Origin: Flavobacteriia bacterium | Lineage (GTDB): Bacteria > Bacteroidota > Bacteroidia > Flavobacteriales_D > Crocinitomicaceae | DNA length: 40,604 bases | Assembly: GCA_947455515.1 (NCBI GenBank) | Contig: CANGOF010000013.1 | Coordinates: 1-40,604, forward strand | Reading direction: 5' to 3' | Part shown: positions 30,573 to 40,010 of the stretch, one piece after another | How positions within the stretch are numbered: position 1 is the stretch's first letter | Layout of the letters: every line of letters begins with the position of its first letter | Program-made: the position numbers and the translations under genes | The notes under the pieces: generated by a model | What the model was told of the DNA's origin: nothing | Seen by the model: only the letters and a program-made list of their open reading frames with translations | Databases searched by the model: none

Positions 30573-32942
30573 TCACTTTCTTCCTTTTTGCATTACCAAG
30601 AACGTACTTAAAAACACCACGGTAATGGAACTTATCGGCATCAATATTGCTGCTATCAAGGGTGACATTTGGCCTGAAATAGCAATACTTAACCCAATAA
30701 TATTATACGATACGGAAAACATCAAACATACCTTAAGTACAGTTTTAGCATAATTAGAAACTTGTAAAAATTTAGGTAACATTTTCAATGTAGATGCTTC
30801 TAAAATGGCATCTGAGGAAGGAGTAAAACGGAATATATCTTCTGAAACCGCAATACCAACATCGGATTTACCCAACGCTCCTGCATCATTCAAACCATCC
30901 CCAACCATAAGAACTTTCTGCTTTGTATTTTCAACTTTAAGCTTTTCAATATACAAAGACTTATCTATCGGACTTTGATGAAATAATATGTTCGTTCCTT
31001 TTGGAAAAATAGCTTCCAATATTTCTTTGTCCTTTTCATTGTCTCCAGAAAGTACGTGTAAACGATAGTTAGTTAAACCTTTCACCATTTCCGCTATTCC
31101 TGGACGAATTTCGGAATGAAAAATAAATCGTCCAAAATATTGCTGATTGATAGAAATATGAACTGCGGTTTCATCAGATATCCCCAAATTTTCTGGCGCC
31201 AAGGTAAATGTACGCGACCCCATTCGAATCTCCATATCATCGCAAGTTGCGATAATTCCTTTTCCTGAAATTTCTTCAAATGCACCAATTTCATGTACGT
31301 CTAAGATGGTTTGATTTTTCAAGTGAGTTACAATCCCTCTTGAAAGTGGATGGGTAGACGAATTGGCAACCGTTAATATACAATTTTTATGAAACTCACT
31401 CAATTCAACCCCTTGATATTCGATACCATCCAACAAACCAGTTGTTAAAGTTCCCGTCTTATCAAATACAATTTCTGTTACTTCATTCATTCGTTCAATA
31501 ACTTTAGCATTCTTTACGTATAATCCTTTTCTACCAAGTACGCGTATTACATTCCCTAAAGTAAATGGACTGGATATTGCCAAAGCACACGGGCACGCAA
31601 CAATCAATATGGAAACAACAATTTGTGTGATTTTGGACGGATCAACAAATGCCCAACCTATCCCCGCAACAAAAGAAATTATCAGAATAATCGTTAAAAA
31701 ATAATACGACATTTTATCCTGTGTCGTTTTCTGGTTTTTTCCTTTATCTTCTTTAGAAACTTCATTCCATAATTGTGTCAATTGGCTTCGATTACATTCT
31801 TTTAGCACCTTAAATTTCGCTCGTTGACCAATTAATTTACCTCCAGCATAGATAAAATCACCTTTATACTTTGTAACAGGAATCGATTCACCAGTCACGA
31901 AACTATAATCAATACACGTCTCATCGGATAGTAATTCACTATCACAAGGGACAACTTCTTCATTACGAACAAAAATAGAATCTTGCTCTTTTAGCATTTC
32001 AATTTCAACAATTTCTTCCGTAGTTCCAGTCAATTTTGTAATTGCAACGGGAAAATAAGAGGTGTAATCGCGCTCAAAAGAAAGTGTTTTATAGGTCTTA
32101 TTTTGAAACCATTTCCCAATCAACAACCAAAAAATGAAAGTCGCAAAGGAATCCATATACCCAGGTCCATCTCCTGTAAAAATCGAAAAGGAACTTTGAC
32201 CATACAAAGCTATAATTCCAATAGTAATTGGCACATCTAAATTTAAACTCTTAGCTCGCACTGCTTTGTATGCAGACACAAAATATTCACTTGCTGAATA
32301 AAACAAAACAGGCAATGAAACGATAAAGGATAGGTACGAGGTGAAATTTCGCATCTTTGCATTCATATCTTCAATTCCCAAATATTCGGGAAAACTCCAA
32401 AGCATAATACTTCCAAAAGCAAATCCTGCAATTCCTAATTTATATAAAAACTGCTTATCCATTTTCTTCTCGGAATCTTTACGATTTCCAAAATTGGGTG
32501 CATATCCAATTTTATCCAACAAACTCGCCAATCCAGATAATTTCAATATGGAACTATCAAAATTTATTACTGCTTCGCGTTTCGTAAAATTTACCTGACA
32601 ACTTAATATTGCTGGTTCTATTTTAGAAATATTTTCTAAAAGATAAATACAGGAAGAACAATGAATGGAGGGTAAAAAAAGCGTAATTCGTTCTAAATCC
32701 CCCTCTTTAAATTGAATGTATTTATCATGGATTGAATCTAACTCTAAAAAGGCATATTTATTTTCCGTATTCGCAGAAGGCTTAACCCCAGGTTTTTGCT
32801 CCATCGAATAATAGGCATCCATATTATTATCGTGTAAAATCTGGTATACAGTTCTACATGCAGCACAACAAAATTGCTTTTCCAACAACAAATACCCTTT
32901 ACCTATTACATCATCTCCACAATGATAACAAACCTGTGCCAT
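30573..32942 (-). CDS. ccoI: Copper-translocating P-type ATPase, CcoI/FixI type
   Basis: 789 residues from the ATG at 32942 (MAQVCYHCGD); a start 36 nt upstream adds a tail unlike the family. The N-terminal Cys-rich domain (CYHCGDD and CCAACRTVY) typical of FixI/CcoI is followed by an HMA domain with CSSC, eight helices with CPC (450-452) for Cu binding, the phosphorylated Asp in DKTGT (494), the HP motif in THPLSRG, and GDGLNDAGAL. It supplies copper for cbb3 oxidase assembly. Here it follows hemN, away from the ccoP-ccoH cluster at the window start. No ccoS gene is seen downstream. Confidence 0.92.
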   Translation of the reverse strand: MAQVCYHCGDDVIGKGYLLLEKQFCCAACRTVYQILHDNNMDAYYSMEQKPGVKPSANTENKYAFLELDSIHDKYIQFKEGDLERITLFLPSIHCSSCIYLLENISKIEPAILSCQVNFTKREAVINFDSSILKLSGLASLLDKIGYAPNFGNRKDSEKKMDKQFLYKLGIAGFAFGSIMLWSFPEYLGIEDMNAKMRNFTSYLSFIVSLPVLFYSASEYFVSAYKAVRAKSLNLDVPITIGIIALYGQSSFSIFTGDGPGYMDSFATFIFWLLIGKWFQNKTYKTLSFERDYTSYFPVAITKLTGTTEEIVEIEMLKEQDSIFVRNEEVVPCDSELLSDETCIDYSFVTGESIPVTKYKGDFIYAGGKLIGQRAKFKVLKECNRSQLTQLWNEVSKEDKGKNQKTTQDKMSYYFLTIILIISFVAGIGWAFVDPSKITQIVVSILIVACPCALAISSPFTLGNVIRVLGRKGLYVKNAKVIERMNEVTEIVFDKTGTLTTGLLDGIEYQGVELSEFHKNCILTVANSSTHPLSRGIVTHLKNQTILDVHEIGAFEEISGKGIIATCDDMEIRMGSRTFTLAPENLGISDETAVHISINQQYFGRFIFHSEIRPGIAEMVKGLTNYRLHVLSGDNEKDKEILEAIFPKGTNILFHQSPIDKSLYIEKLKVENTKQKVLMVGDGLNDAGALGKSDVGIAVSEDIFRFTPSSDAILEASTLKMLPKFLQVSNYAKTVLKVCLMFSVSYNIIGLSIAISGQMSPLIAAILMPISSITVVFLSTFLVMQKGRK

Positions 32943-32964
32943 AAATAATACATTTTGCGTTCGT

Positions 32965-32980
32965 GCGTGTCGTGACACGC
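32965..32980. repeat. Small palindrome upstream of ccoI
   Basis: GCGTGTC (32965-32971) and GACACGC (32974-32980) form a perfect 7-bp stem with a 2-nt centre, 23 nt upstream of the ccoI start. Confidence 0.6.
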
Positions 32981-32994
32981 CCTATAATATTGCA

Positions 32995-33049
32995 AAACGG
33001 TGTATACACGTGAGCCACGATGCGTCGTGGCTCTACGTTCACACCGTTT
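32995..33049 (-). repeat. Long hairpin between hemN and ccoI overlapping the hemN stop
   Basis: The outer arms AAACGGTGT (32995-33003) and ACACCGTTT (33041-33049) and the inner arms GAGCCACGA (33012-33020) and TCGTGGCTC (33025-33033) are perfectly complementary, with a nearly paired stretch between them. The outer right arm includes the last codons and stop of hemN. There is no U run, so this is more likely an intercistronic stabiliser or processing site than a terminator. Confidence 0.75.
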
Positions 33050-34391
33050 TCGAAAACATTCCTTCTCTTTTCTCCAATCCTTTCAAATCCCTATCAAATG
33101 CCATACATGCATTGCGCACAAATGGTATTCCAGATTCCGTAATTAGTACTTTATTTCCTTCAAAAGTGACTAAACCATCTTCTAGCATCTCACTCAAACC
33201 AAGTTTTACCTCATCTAAGAAATTATCATCTTTAACCTCAGTTTCAAAATGACACATCAAATCCAAAATATGCCTACGAATTTGCAAATCTTCTTGACTC
33301 AAAATATGCCCTCGAAATACAGGAATCTCTCCTTGCATCACTCGTTCTTGATACGCTTCAACCGTTTTTTCATTTTGAGCAAATCCAAACCAACTATCTG
33401 AAATGGAAGACATCCCTAACCCAATCATCATACTTGTATTTTGCGTGGTATACCCCATAAAATTACGATGTAAGGTTTTATTTTTCATTGCAATTGCTAA
33501 CGAATCATGCGGCAAAGCAAAATGATCCATCCCTACTTCCAAATAACCAGCCGACTCTAACAAAGCTTTCGCGGTTTCATACAATTCGCGTTTTTCATAA
33601 TCTTGAGGTAAATCGTTTTCATCATAACCGCGTTGTCCAACCCCTTTTACCCAAGGAACATGCGCATAACTATACAATGAAATTCGATCAGGCATCAATA
33701 ACAATGTTTTTGCAACCGTATCTTTTACATCTGCTAATGTTTGTTTTGGCAATCCAAAAACTAAATCGTGACTAATAGAGGAATATCCAATTTCTTTGGC
33801 TTTTGCATGTACCTTAGATACATTTTCAAAAGGCTGAATACGATGAATTGCTTGTTGTACCGTAGGACTATAATCCTGTATCCCTAAACTTAATCGTTTA
33901 AATCCTAACGAAAATAACACTTCTAAATGTTCATCGGTCGTATTATTAGGATGTGCTTCAAAACTAAACTCAAATTCTGTCGGATGAATATTTGCAGTGG
34001 TAACAATAGAAGTTATTAATCGCTCGAGTTCGCTTGGACTAAAAAAAGTTGGAGTGCCTCCTCCTAAATGCAATTCGCGAATAACCGGTGTAAAATCCAT
34101 TTTGGATAAATAAATTTTCCACTCTTCAATTACCGCATTGATATAAGGTGTTTCTACCGCATGATTTTTAGTGATACGTTTATGACAACCACAAAACGTA
34201 CACAAACTCTCACAAAATGGTAAATGTATGTATAAACTAATTTCGTTTGTGCTAAAAGAAGTGTAATTAAAATGTACAGTTTCCAACCAAGATTTTTCAT
34301 CCAATTGGCTGTTTTTCCAAAAAGGTACTGTAGGATAAGAAGTGTATCTCGGACCTGGAACGTTGTATTTTTGAATCAATGTTTGTGACAT
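33039..34391 (-). CDS. hemN: Oxygen-independent coproporphyrinogen III dehydrogenase
   Basis: Radical SAM enzyme converting coproporphyrinogen III to protoporphyrinogen IX without oxygen, which supports haem synthesis when cbb3 oxidase is in use. 450 residues. N-terminus KYNVPGPRYTSYPTVPFW, typical of true HemN; the 4Fe-4S motif CESLCTFCGC near residues 60-69; GGGTPTF; GLPKQTLADV. The C-terminal HemN domain is present in full. It is upstream of ccoI and probably co-transcribed with it across the long hairpin. Its promoter has an FNR-like site. Confidence 0.95.
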   Translation of the reverse strand: MSQTLIQKYNVPGPRYTSYPTVPFWKNSQLDEKSWLETVHFNYTSFSTNEISLYIHLPFCESLCTFCGCHKRITKNHAVETPYINAVIEEWKIYLSKMDFTPVIRELHLGGGTPTFFSPSELERLITSIVTTANIHPTEFEFSFEAHPNNTTDEHLEVLFSLGFKRLSLGIQDYSPTVQQAIHRIQPFENVSKVHAKAKEIGYSSISHDLVFGLPKQTLADVKDTVAKTLLLMPDRISLYSYAHVPWVKGVGQRGYDENDLPQDYEKRELYETAKALLESAGYLEVGMDHFALPHDSLAIAMKNKTLHRNFMGYTTQNTSMMIGLGMSSISDSWFGFAQNEKTVEAYQERVMQGEIPVFRGHILSQEDLQIRRHILDLMCHFETEVKDDNFLDEVKLGLSEMLEDGLVTFEGNKVLITESGIPFVRNACMAFDRDLKGLEKREGMFSKTV

Positions 34392-34408
34392 AATCTTGAA
34401 TTATAATG

Positions 34409-34451
34409 CAAGATTACAAGAAAAAAAGTAATGTATATATGACTTGGCTCA
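34409..34451 (-). promoter_or_regulatory. Candidate hemN promoter with FNR-like TGA-N6-TCA
   Basis: On the minus strand TAATCTTG (34409-34416) is a one-mismatch -7 box, 18 nt before the start codon. TGA-N6-TCA (34440-34451) is centred 36.5 nt upstream of the box end, the same distance as in the ccoG and thioredoxin promoters. The outer bases do not match TGTAAC or TTGAT well, so the site alone is weak. Confidence 0.4.
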
Positions 34452-34470
34452 GTTATAGGATTAACAAATA

Positions 34471-35319
34471 TCACAAAGCAAAAACAAATCCTACATTTAA
34501 ATGAACCGCACTTTGAAAAATTCGAACATACATTTGTTCTCTTACTTCAGATGTACTAAACACGTAGTCAGAACTTTTTGGATCTGCACTTTCTCCATTT
34601 AGGTGAAATAGAATTTTCGGAGGGAAGTTCAACATATATCGAACACCATAACTTAACAAAACATGCTTGGAAAGCGGGACACGATATGCTACTCCGTACA
34701 TCAACGTAAATGTTTTTATTGACTTTGAACTGTAATCATAAAAATTAGATGGAATAGAAGTTTGTTGAACCGTCGTGTTCAATCCATCTGTTGATACACC
34801 CATAACTTGAACTGCATAGTGATGATCTAAAACACGAGTCATATTATACCCTACCCCTACTTGATGAAATAATCCAGAAGGAACCAAACCAGGATTCATC
34901 GCAAATTCATATTTCGGCATAATGGTAATCGTTTGCGCGTCTACTAAAGGTGCTTTTAAATTACTTAGTTCTATATTTTGTTTAGAAAATGAACTTCCTT
35001 TGTAAACATCCGCCGCATATACATTCGCATTATGACTAATTCCTAAATTAAAATTTGTAAGCCCTAATTCTAAGGAAAATGCAAATTTATCATCAACAAT
35101 GCTCGAATAAACAAATCGATAATTACTTGAAATTGACGCTTGCGTTTTCTCAAAATTGGAATTCAGCAATTGCCCCGAATGTATTGTATTATAAATCATT
35201 GGTGACGAAAACTCGGATTCAACCGTGATAAAACGTTTAGCACCATAAAAACCATTTGTCTCTTGCGACCATACAAAAAGCGAGGAAACTAACCCTAAAA
35301 ATAAAACTGCTTTTTTCAT
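34471..35319 (-). CDS. Exported outer-membrane beta-barrel-like protein, unknown function
   Basis: 282 residues. Signal peptide (MKKAVLFLGLVSSLFVWS), then Tyr/Phe-rich strands with alternating pattern through to a C-terminal hydrophobic strand (HLNVGFVFAL). Its start overlaps the stop of the M48 protease gene by 4 nt, so the two are coupled. I do not recognise a family beyond barrel-like features. The genetic link with a periplasmic protease suggests shared envelope work (inference). Confidence 0.65.
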   Translation of the reverse strand: MKKAVLFLGLVSSLFVWSQETNGFYGAKRFITVESEFSSPMIYNTIHSGQLLNSNFEKTQASISSNYRFVYSSIVDDKFAFSLELGLTNFNLGISHNANVYAADVYKGSSFSKQNIELSNLKAPLVDAQTITIMPKYEFAMNPGLVPSGLFHQVGVGYNMTRVLDHHYAVQVMGVSTDGLNTTVQQTSIPSNFYDYSSKSIKTFTLMYGVAYRVPLSKHVLLSYGVRYMLNFPPKILFHLNGESADPKSSDYVFSTSEVREQMYVRIFQSAVHLNVGFVFAL

Positions 35320-37559
35320 AATTCTTTTTCCATTTTAAGGTTAGTTAAAACATTGTAATATATCGCACCCAATTTGGTCTTTGTTATTTTACCTGTAAAA
35401 TTATATTCCCAATTTACATTCTTGGTCAAATCATCTAAATCAATCACAACAACATGCATAGTAGATTCTGTTCGGTCATTCAAATTAGCAAGTAGGTTCG
35501 ATCCAAGAAAAGGAATTCGATAAGGGATAAATAATCTGGCCAAAACTTGTTTAGTTCTTAATACTGTTCGACTTTCAATATAAGAAAACATTAATTTTGA
35601 AGAACCATAGCGTGCCTTAATATCTTCTAATTGGTCAAAATCTACTGGAAACAAGTAATCTCCCATATCGTCTTGTTGACCAAAAGTTAATAGTATGTTT
35701 TTATCGTTAAAATGTGGCGTGCCTTTAGTTGCTAAAGAATTCTGATCAATAATAGATAAAGCAAAACCAACCATTCCCGCAGATTCTGTAGCGGAACTAC
35801 AAAGCACCTCGTTTAATTTTTCTCCTTTAACAAAATCATAATCCCTCTCCCATTTTTTTCTTTCATAACAAACAACTACTGGTTCAACCAAGATTGCATT
35901 ATCAATTCCCATATTTAATTTCGAAAATGACTGGTAATTTTTCTCGTTTTCACCGTCTCCAAATTCATCCCCTCCAAAAAATCCATCATCACCAAAATCT
36001 TTTTCGGAATATTCATCTCGATATTTTTCATACAATAAAGTAAAAGTAGAATCCGACATCACATCTGGTATTCCATATAAAAAATACTTTGTTGAATCAT
36101 AATTTTCTATCTTCTCAACATTTCGCTTATTCTTTATTCTATCGTATTTTGTTTTCTTTTTAGTTGTTGTATTTTCAACTACTTTTTCATTCGCTCTTTT
36201 TTCTTGAGCAATACGAATTTCTGCTAACGTTTTTGTAGCATAATTTCCTAACACAAATTTATCTTGTGACGCAATTTTTTTAACTCCTAATTCATAAACC
36301 AGTTGAATCAATTTGTCCTCTGGAAATTTGATTTTTAAATCATACAATTCTCTCAAACCGAGAGTTAACAATTCATCTGTAGGTAGACGATTAAAGAAAT
36401 CATACATTTGAGCGATCTCCCCCTCCAAACTTTCTTCGTATTCGGAATCATAATTTAATTCAGACTCATCATACCCATACATACTCCTTCCTAAGATTCC
36501 CAACCAAGTTTGCGCTTTCATACGATGAAGATAACTTGAAGTTGGAAATTCTTTTTCTAAAATAAAGATGGAATACATTGCTTCGACATATTGATTTTCC
36601 AACAATTGAATTCTTACTGTTTCAAAACGACATATAGATTGAACATAGTTAAAAGTCGCCTCTCCAAAATAAGTAACATTCGTTTGCCAAACCGTATCTT
36701 CGAGCATTTCTTCACTTAATTGTTCTTTACGTTTTTTAATGTTTGGATGAGAACTACGCGTGTCATTATCATCTTCAATCGCCTTGATATCAAAACGTTT
36801 TTTCGGAAACTTACTTATTGGAATTTGTAAATACTTCGAATTAAAATAAGTTTTAGGTACTTCCACTTCATCAAATGGTAAATAGGAGTACACCAAAACG
36901 TCTAAAGCTCCTATCAATTCTTCTTTCGAATATCCTGCAGCTTGATACATTCTCATACCTAAGCGGTCCGCCTCCAATTCATTTTCTTTCGAGTAATTAC
37001 AAAACTCCTTAATATCTACTCGCTCCTTTTTGTGCTCTAATTTATATTCATAAAACTCAACAGAGTGATGCTCGGTATAATGTGAAATTTCATGCGCCAA
37101 AACAAAAGCAAGTTGCGCCTCATTCACTAATTGAGAAATTAATCCAGTCGTAACAAAAATTATACCTTGTTCCGTTGAAAATGCATTGGATTCACTTGTC
37201 TTTAAAGTATAAAAACGTAATTTATTTCGCAAAGAATCATCATCTTTCAATAATTTGTTAGCAATTGATTGAATATACCTACTGACTGTGTCTCCATAAA
37301 TCACTCTTCCAGAATGCAGCACATGGTAAATCCCATAATGAATCTCTTTTAAGAATTGTTCCGCATCTTGCTTGGACATATTCTCTTTTCCCTCAGAAAG
37401 CTCTTCCTTAATTTTCATGTAAGTTTCCATTGAGAAATCTAATGGCATTTTACCCTCCGAAATCAAAAGTGTATAATGGTTAAAATCAGCTTGTGAAAAA
37501 CAATCAGATGTTGTTAATAATATAAGCATCCAACTAAAGAGTAGAAAAATATATTTCAT
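35316..37559 (-). CDS. Large exported M48 family metalloprotease
   Basis: 747 residues. Signal peptide at the N-terminus, M48 catalytic domain with AHEISHYTEHH near residue 155 and ENELEADRLGMRMYQAAGY as the Glu zinc ligand region. A long C-terminal half follows with helical repeats (TPR-like spacing, around residues 300-430), a Lys-rich linker, an acidic Gly/Asp/Glu stretch (FGDDGFFGGDEFGDGE near 520-535) and a beta-rich end. The C-terminal part has no match that I recognise. It is periplasmic or outer-membrane associated, resembling BepA-type proteases in layout (protease followed by repeats). First gene of the pair with the barrel-like protein. Confidence 0.82.
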   Translation of the reverse strand: MKYIFLLFSWMLILLTTSDCFSQADFNHYTLLISEGKMPLDFSMETYMKIKEELSEGKENMSKQDAEQFLKEIHYGIYHVLHSGRVIYGDTVSRYIQSIANKLLKDDDSLRNKLRFYTLKTSESNAFSTEQGIIFVTTGLISQLVNEAQLAFVLAHEISHYTEHHSVEFYEYKLEHKKERVDIKEFCNYSKENELEADRLGMRMYQAAGYSKEELIGALDVLVYSYLPFDEVEVPKTYFNSKYLQIPISKFPKKRFDIKAIEDDNDTRSSHPNIKKRKEQLSEEMLEDTVWQTNVTYFGEATFNYVQSICRFETVRIQLLENQYVEAMYSIFILEKEFPTSSYLHRMKAQTWLGILGRSMYGYDESELNYDSEYEESLEGEIAQMYDFFNRLPTDELLTLGLRELYDLKIKFPEDKLIQLVYELGVKKIASQDKFVLGNYATKTLAEIRIAQEKRANEKVVENTTTKKKTKYDRIKNKRNVEKIENYDSTKYFLYGIPDVMSDSTFTLLYEKYRDEYSEKDFGDDGFFGGDEFGDGENEKNYQSFSKLNMGIDNAILVEPVVVCYERKKWERDYDFVKGEKLNEVLCSSATESAGMVGFALSIIDQNSLATKGTPHFNDKNILLTFGQQDDMGDYLFPVDFDQLEDIKARYGSSKLMFSYIESRTVLRTKQVLARLFIPYRIPFLGSNLLANLNDRTESTMHVVVIDLDDLTKNVNWEYNFTGKITKTKLGAIYYNVLTNLKMEKEL

Positions 37560-37695
37560 TCGTAGTGTGTTATTTTTTGTAAAACTAAAAACTATGGGTA
37601 AATAAACAATTTAACGTGCACAACTTATTTAAAACGAATTATTTCAACTTTTATTCTTCTGTAATTTTAAGATTGACCATCTATAAAATATCCAC

Positions 37696-38979
37696 ATGAT
37701 GAAAAATCTATATATCACTTTGATTTCCATACTCTTCGTTTTATTTTATTCACCTTTAAAAGCACAAAAAAGAAGTAAACAAGTCCTTACGGGAACATTT
37801 TTCCGATATTACGAACCTTCTATGAAAGCTTGGCAAGGAATGGATTCTGTTGCTTTTACCTACGACAAACAAGGAAATAAAGCATCAACTATTGAATTTA
37901 TGGGTGACGACTCCTTATCCGCAACAAGCAAAAGAATATTTTCCTACAATCAAAAGAATCAACTTATATTGGAAGAGTTTTTTTACTGGGATAATACAAA
38001 TGCGAATTGGTCGAATACTCCCTCAAGTAGATCTACTTACGCCTACAATAACGGTGATAGCATTGTCAGTATACTCTCGGAATTTAAAGATTCCATAGGT
38101 TGGAAAAACTCATCCAAATGGGAAAACACGTACGATGGGAACAATAATAAAATTCAAGAGTTAGATTATACATGGGATACCTTGAGTAAAAACTGGAGTA
38201 ACGTGGGTTGTCAAAAATCTACTTTTACTTACCAAAACACACAACGCACCTCCAAAACATCCTTCACTTGGGATGTTAACCAATTCAAAGCATCGTCTAA
38301 ATGGGATTATAGTTATAACTCAAATGGAAAATTAGAAATCGTAATCAATCAAATATGGGACGGAGTTAATTCCTGGCACAATTCAGCAAAAGACTCATTA
38401 TTATACAATAATAACGGTCAAATCACCGAACAATATGGATTCAATTTTGATGAAATAAAAGCTAAAAATTGGGTGTTAACCTATAAATACTTACACACTT
38501 TTAACTTAACTAATTTGATTAACCAAACAATCTTAACCTTTTGGGATACTAAGTCTAAGAGCTTTCCAATTGATGTAAACTCACGAGAAATAACCTATAA
38601 TTATAACAAATACAATGACTTATCAACTATTTTTGACAAGCGATTTGATTCGATAACGAAGCAATTTGTTGATTATAACGAAACTTATTTCTACTACAAC
38701 CCTGACACAATAAACTCTGCATCAATACATTCAACTGAAATAAATGAATTCACTATTTATCCAAATCCTTTTAATGACAAAATAATTCTAAAATCAACCA
38801 ACGGAATAAATCAATCCAATCTTTTTCTCACTAATAACATCGGTGAAATAATTAAAATCGAAATGGAAAAGCATGAAAACGAAATCACGATTTTTACCGG
38901 CAATCTTAGCAAAGGAATATATTATTTACACTTAGAAACAAACGATGATTCTCATCTTAAAAAAATTGTAAAAATGTAA
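37696..38979 (+). CDS. Secreted protein with type IX secretion C-terminal sorting domain
   Basis: 427 residues. Signal peptide ending near LKAQ, then about six degenerate ~40-residue units of the pattern W-x-N-S-x-K-W-x-x-x-Y-x-x-N-G/N-K, similar to YD-like or RHS-like beta repeats, then a T9SS type A sorting domain (residues ~345-427) with FTIYPNPFNDKIIL, LSKGIYYLHLE and a basic end KKIVKM. The protein is therefore exported across the outer membrane and probably attached to the surface. The function of the repeats is unknown. ATG at 37696 or 37699 could serve. Convergent with the ZIP gene, with only 10 nt between stops and no visible terminator. Confidence 0.85.
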   Translation: MMKNLYITLISILFVLFYSPLKAQKRSKQVLTGTFFRYYEPSMKAWQGMDSVAFTYDKQGNKASTIEFMGDDSLSATSKRIFSYNQKNQLILEEFFYWDNTNANWSNTPSSRSTYAYNNGDSIVSILSEFKDSIGWKNSSKWENTYDGNNNKIQELDYTWDTLSKNWSNVGCQKSTFTYQNTQRTSKTSFTWDVNQFKASSKWDYSYNSNGKLEIVINQIWDGVNSWHNSAKDSLLYNNNGQITEQYGFNFDEIKAKNWVLTYKYLHTFNLTNLINQTILTFWDTKSKSFPIDVNSREITYNYNKYNDLSTIFDKRFDSITKQFVDYNETYFYYNPDTINSASIHSTEINEFTIYPNPFNDKIILKSTNGINQSNLFLTNNIGEIIKIEMEKHENEITIFTGNLSKGIYYLHLETNDDSHLKKIVKM

Positions 38980-38989
38980 TTCGCAAAAT

Positions 38990-39814
38990 CTACCCAAGCG
39001 CTACATCCAGTATCATCATCACCAAAAAACCTCCGATAAATCCTAATACTGCAATATCGGTATACTTATCCCGTTGGGTTTCTGGTATTACCTCCTCTAC
39101 TACGACATAAATCATTGCACCAGCAGCAAATGCCAAAGCAAAAGGTAAAATAGGTTGCATATATACAACCGCTAATGCTCCTATTACTCCTGCTACGGGT
39201 TCCACAATCGCCGATAATTGACCGTACCAAAAACTTTTTCTGCGACTCATACCAATTCTTCGAAGTGGCATCGCAACTGCAAATCCCTCTGGAAAATTTT
39301 GAATTCCAATTCCTATTGCCAACGCTATTGCCGCAGGAATCGTAGCACCATCTATTCCTAAAGATGCTGCACCAAACAAGACCCCAACAGCTAATCCTTC
39401 AGGAATATTATGCAACGTAATTGCAAGGACCAATAAGATGGATTTATGTAATTGTGTTTTTGCCCCCTCCTTCTCATTGTCTTGAAAATTAATATGTAAG
39501 TGAGGCATGACTTTATCTAAACCAAATAAAAACATAGCTCCCAAAGCAAAACCTACGGCAGCTGGCATCCACTTCATGGTTGGATACATTTTTTCAGACA
39601 TTTCTATCGCAGGATTCAACAAGGACCAAAAACTTGCAGCAACCATCACACCTCCTGTGAATCCAAGCATAGCATCCAATACTGCTCGGTGCATGGTCTT
39701 AAAGAAAAACACCAACGACGCACCCATAGCGGTCAAAAACCAAGTAAATGTCGTTGCTAATAATGCTGCAAACGTAGGATCAATCGAACTAAAATAATTT
39801 TCTATTTCTTTCAT
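38990..39814 (-). CDS. ZIP family divalent metal transporter
   Basis: 274 residues from the ATG at 39814 (MKEIENYF); an ATG three codons earlier (39823) is also possible, and longer starts run into the dispersed repeat. About eight helices. HNIPEGLAVGVLFG (helix 4) and GIGIQNFPEGFAVAMPL (helix 5) are the paired metal-binding motifs of ZIP proteins, and HLHINFQDNEKE lies in the cytoplasmic loop between helices 3 and 4. GufA/ZupT-like importer, probably of Zn or a similar ion. No regulatory box was identified. Confidence 0.92.
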   Translation of the reverse strand: MKEIENYFSSIDPTFAALLATTFTWFLTAMGASLVFFFKTMHRAVLDAMLGFTGGVMVAASFWSLLNPAIEMSEKMYPTMKWMPAAVGFALGAMFLFGLDKVMPHLHINFQDNEKEGAKTQLHKSILLVLAITLHNIPEGLAVGVLFGAASLGIDGATIPAAIALAIGIGIQNFPEGFAVAMPLRRIGMSRRKSFWYGQLSAIVEPVAGVIGALAVVYMQPILPFALAFAAGAMIYVVVEEVIPETQRDKYTDIAVLGFIGGFLVMMILDVALG

Positions 39815-39824
39815 ATTCAACATT

Positions 39825-39854
39825 TCTCTCCTTGAGGAGGGATAAAGGGAGGTG
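39825..39854. repeat. Second copy of the CTCCTTGAGGAGG intergenic repeat
   Basis: It shares TCCTTGAGGAGGGAT and AAGGGAGGTG with 2948-2978, in the same orientation on the plus strand, immediately upstream of the ZIP start. TCCTTGAGGA is itself self-complementary apart from the centre. The right-hand arms seen at 2989-3060 are missing here. Confidence 0.65.
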
Positions 39855-39985
39855 AAACGATTGTATTTTAAAACAAAATTAACCAATTTTAATCATATCC
39901 AACATTAAATTAGGGTTTTAGATATTTGAAACTAAGTTTTAACAACTTTTTTTACACCAAAAAAAGTAAGTCCCTAATTTCTACC

Positions 39986-39993
39986 TATATTTG
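39986..39993 (+). promoter_or_regulatory. -7 promoter box for ndk
   Basis: TATATTTG is an exact match to TAnnTTTG, 17 nt upstream of the ndk ATG. No clear -33 element at the usual spacing. Confidence 0.55.
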
Positions 39994-40010
39994 TCAAAAA
40001 ATTATACAAA

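Noticed and set aside
32943-32978. Earlier in-frame start for ccoI giving 12 extra residues
   Set aside because: The extra residues come from the palindrome at 32965-32980 and are unlike the family, which begins at the Cys-rich domain.
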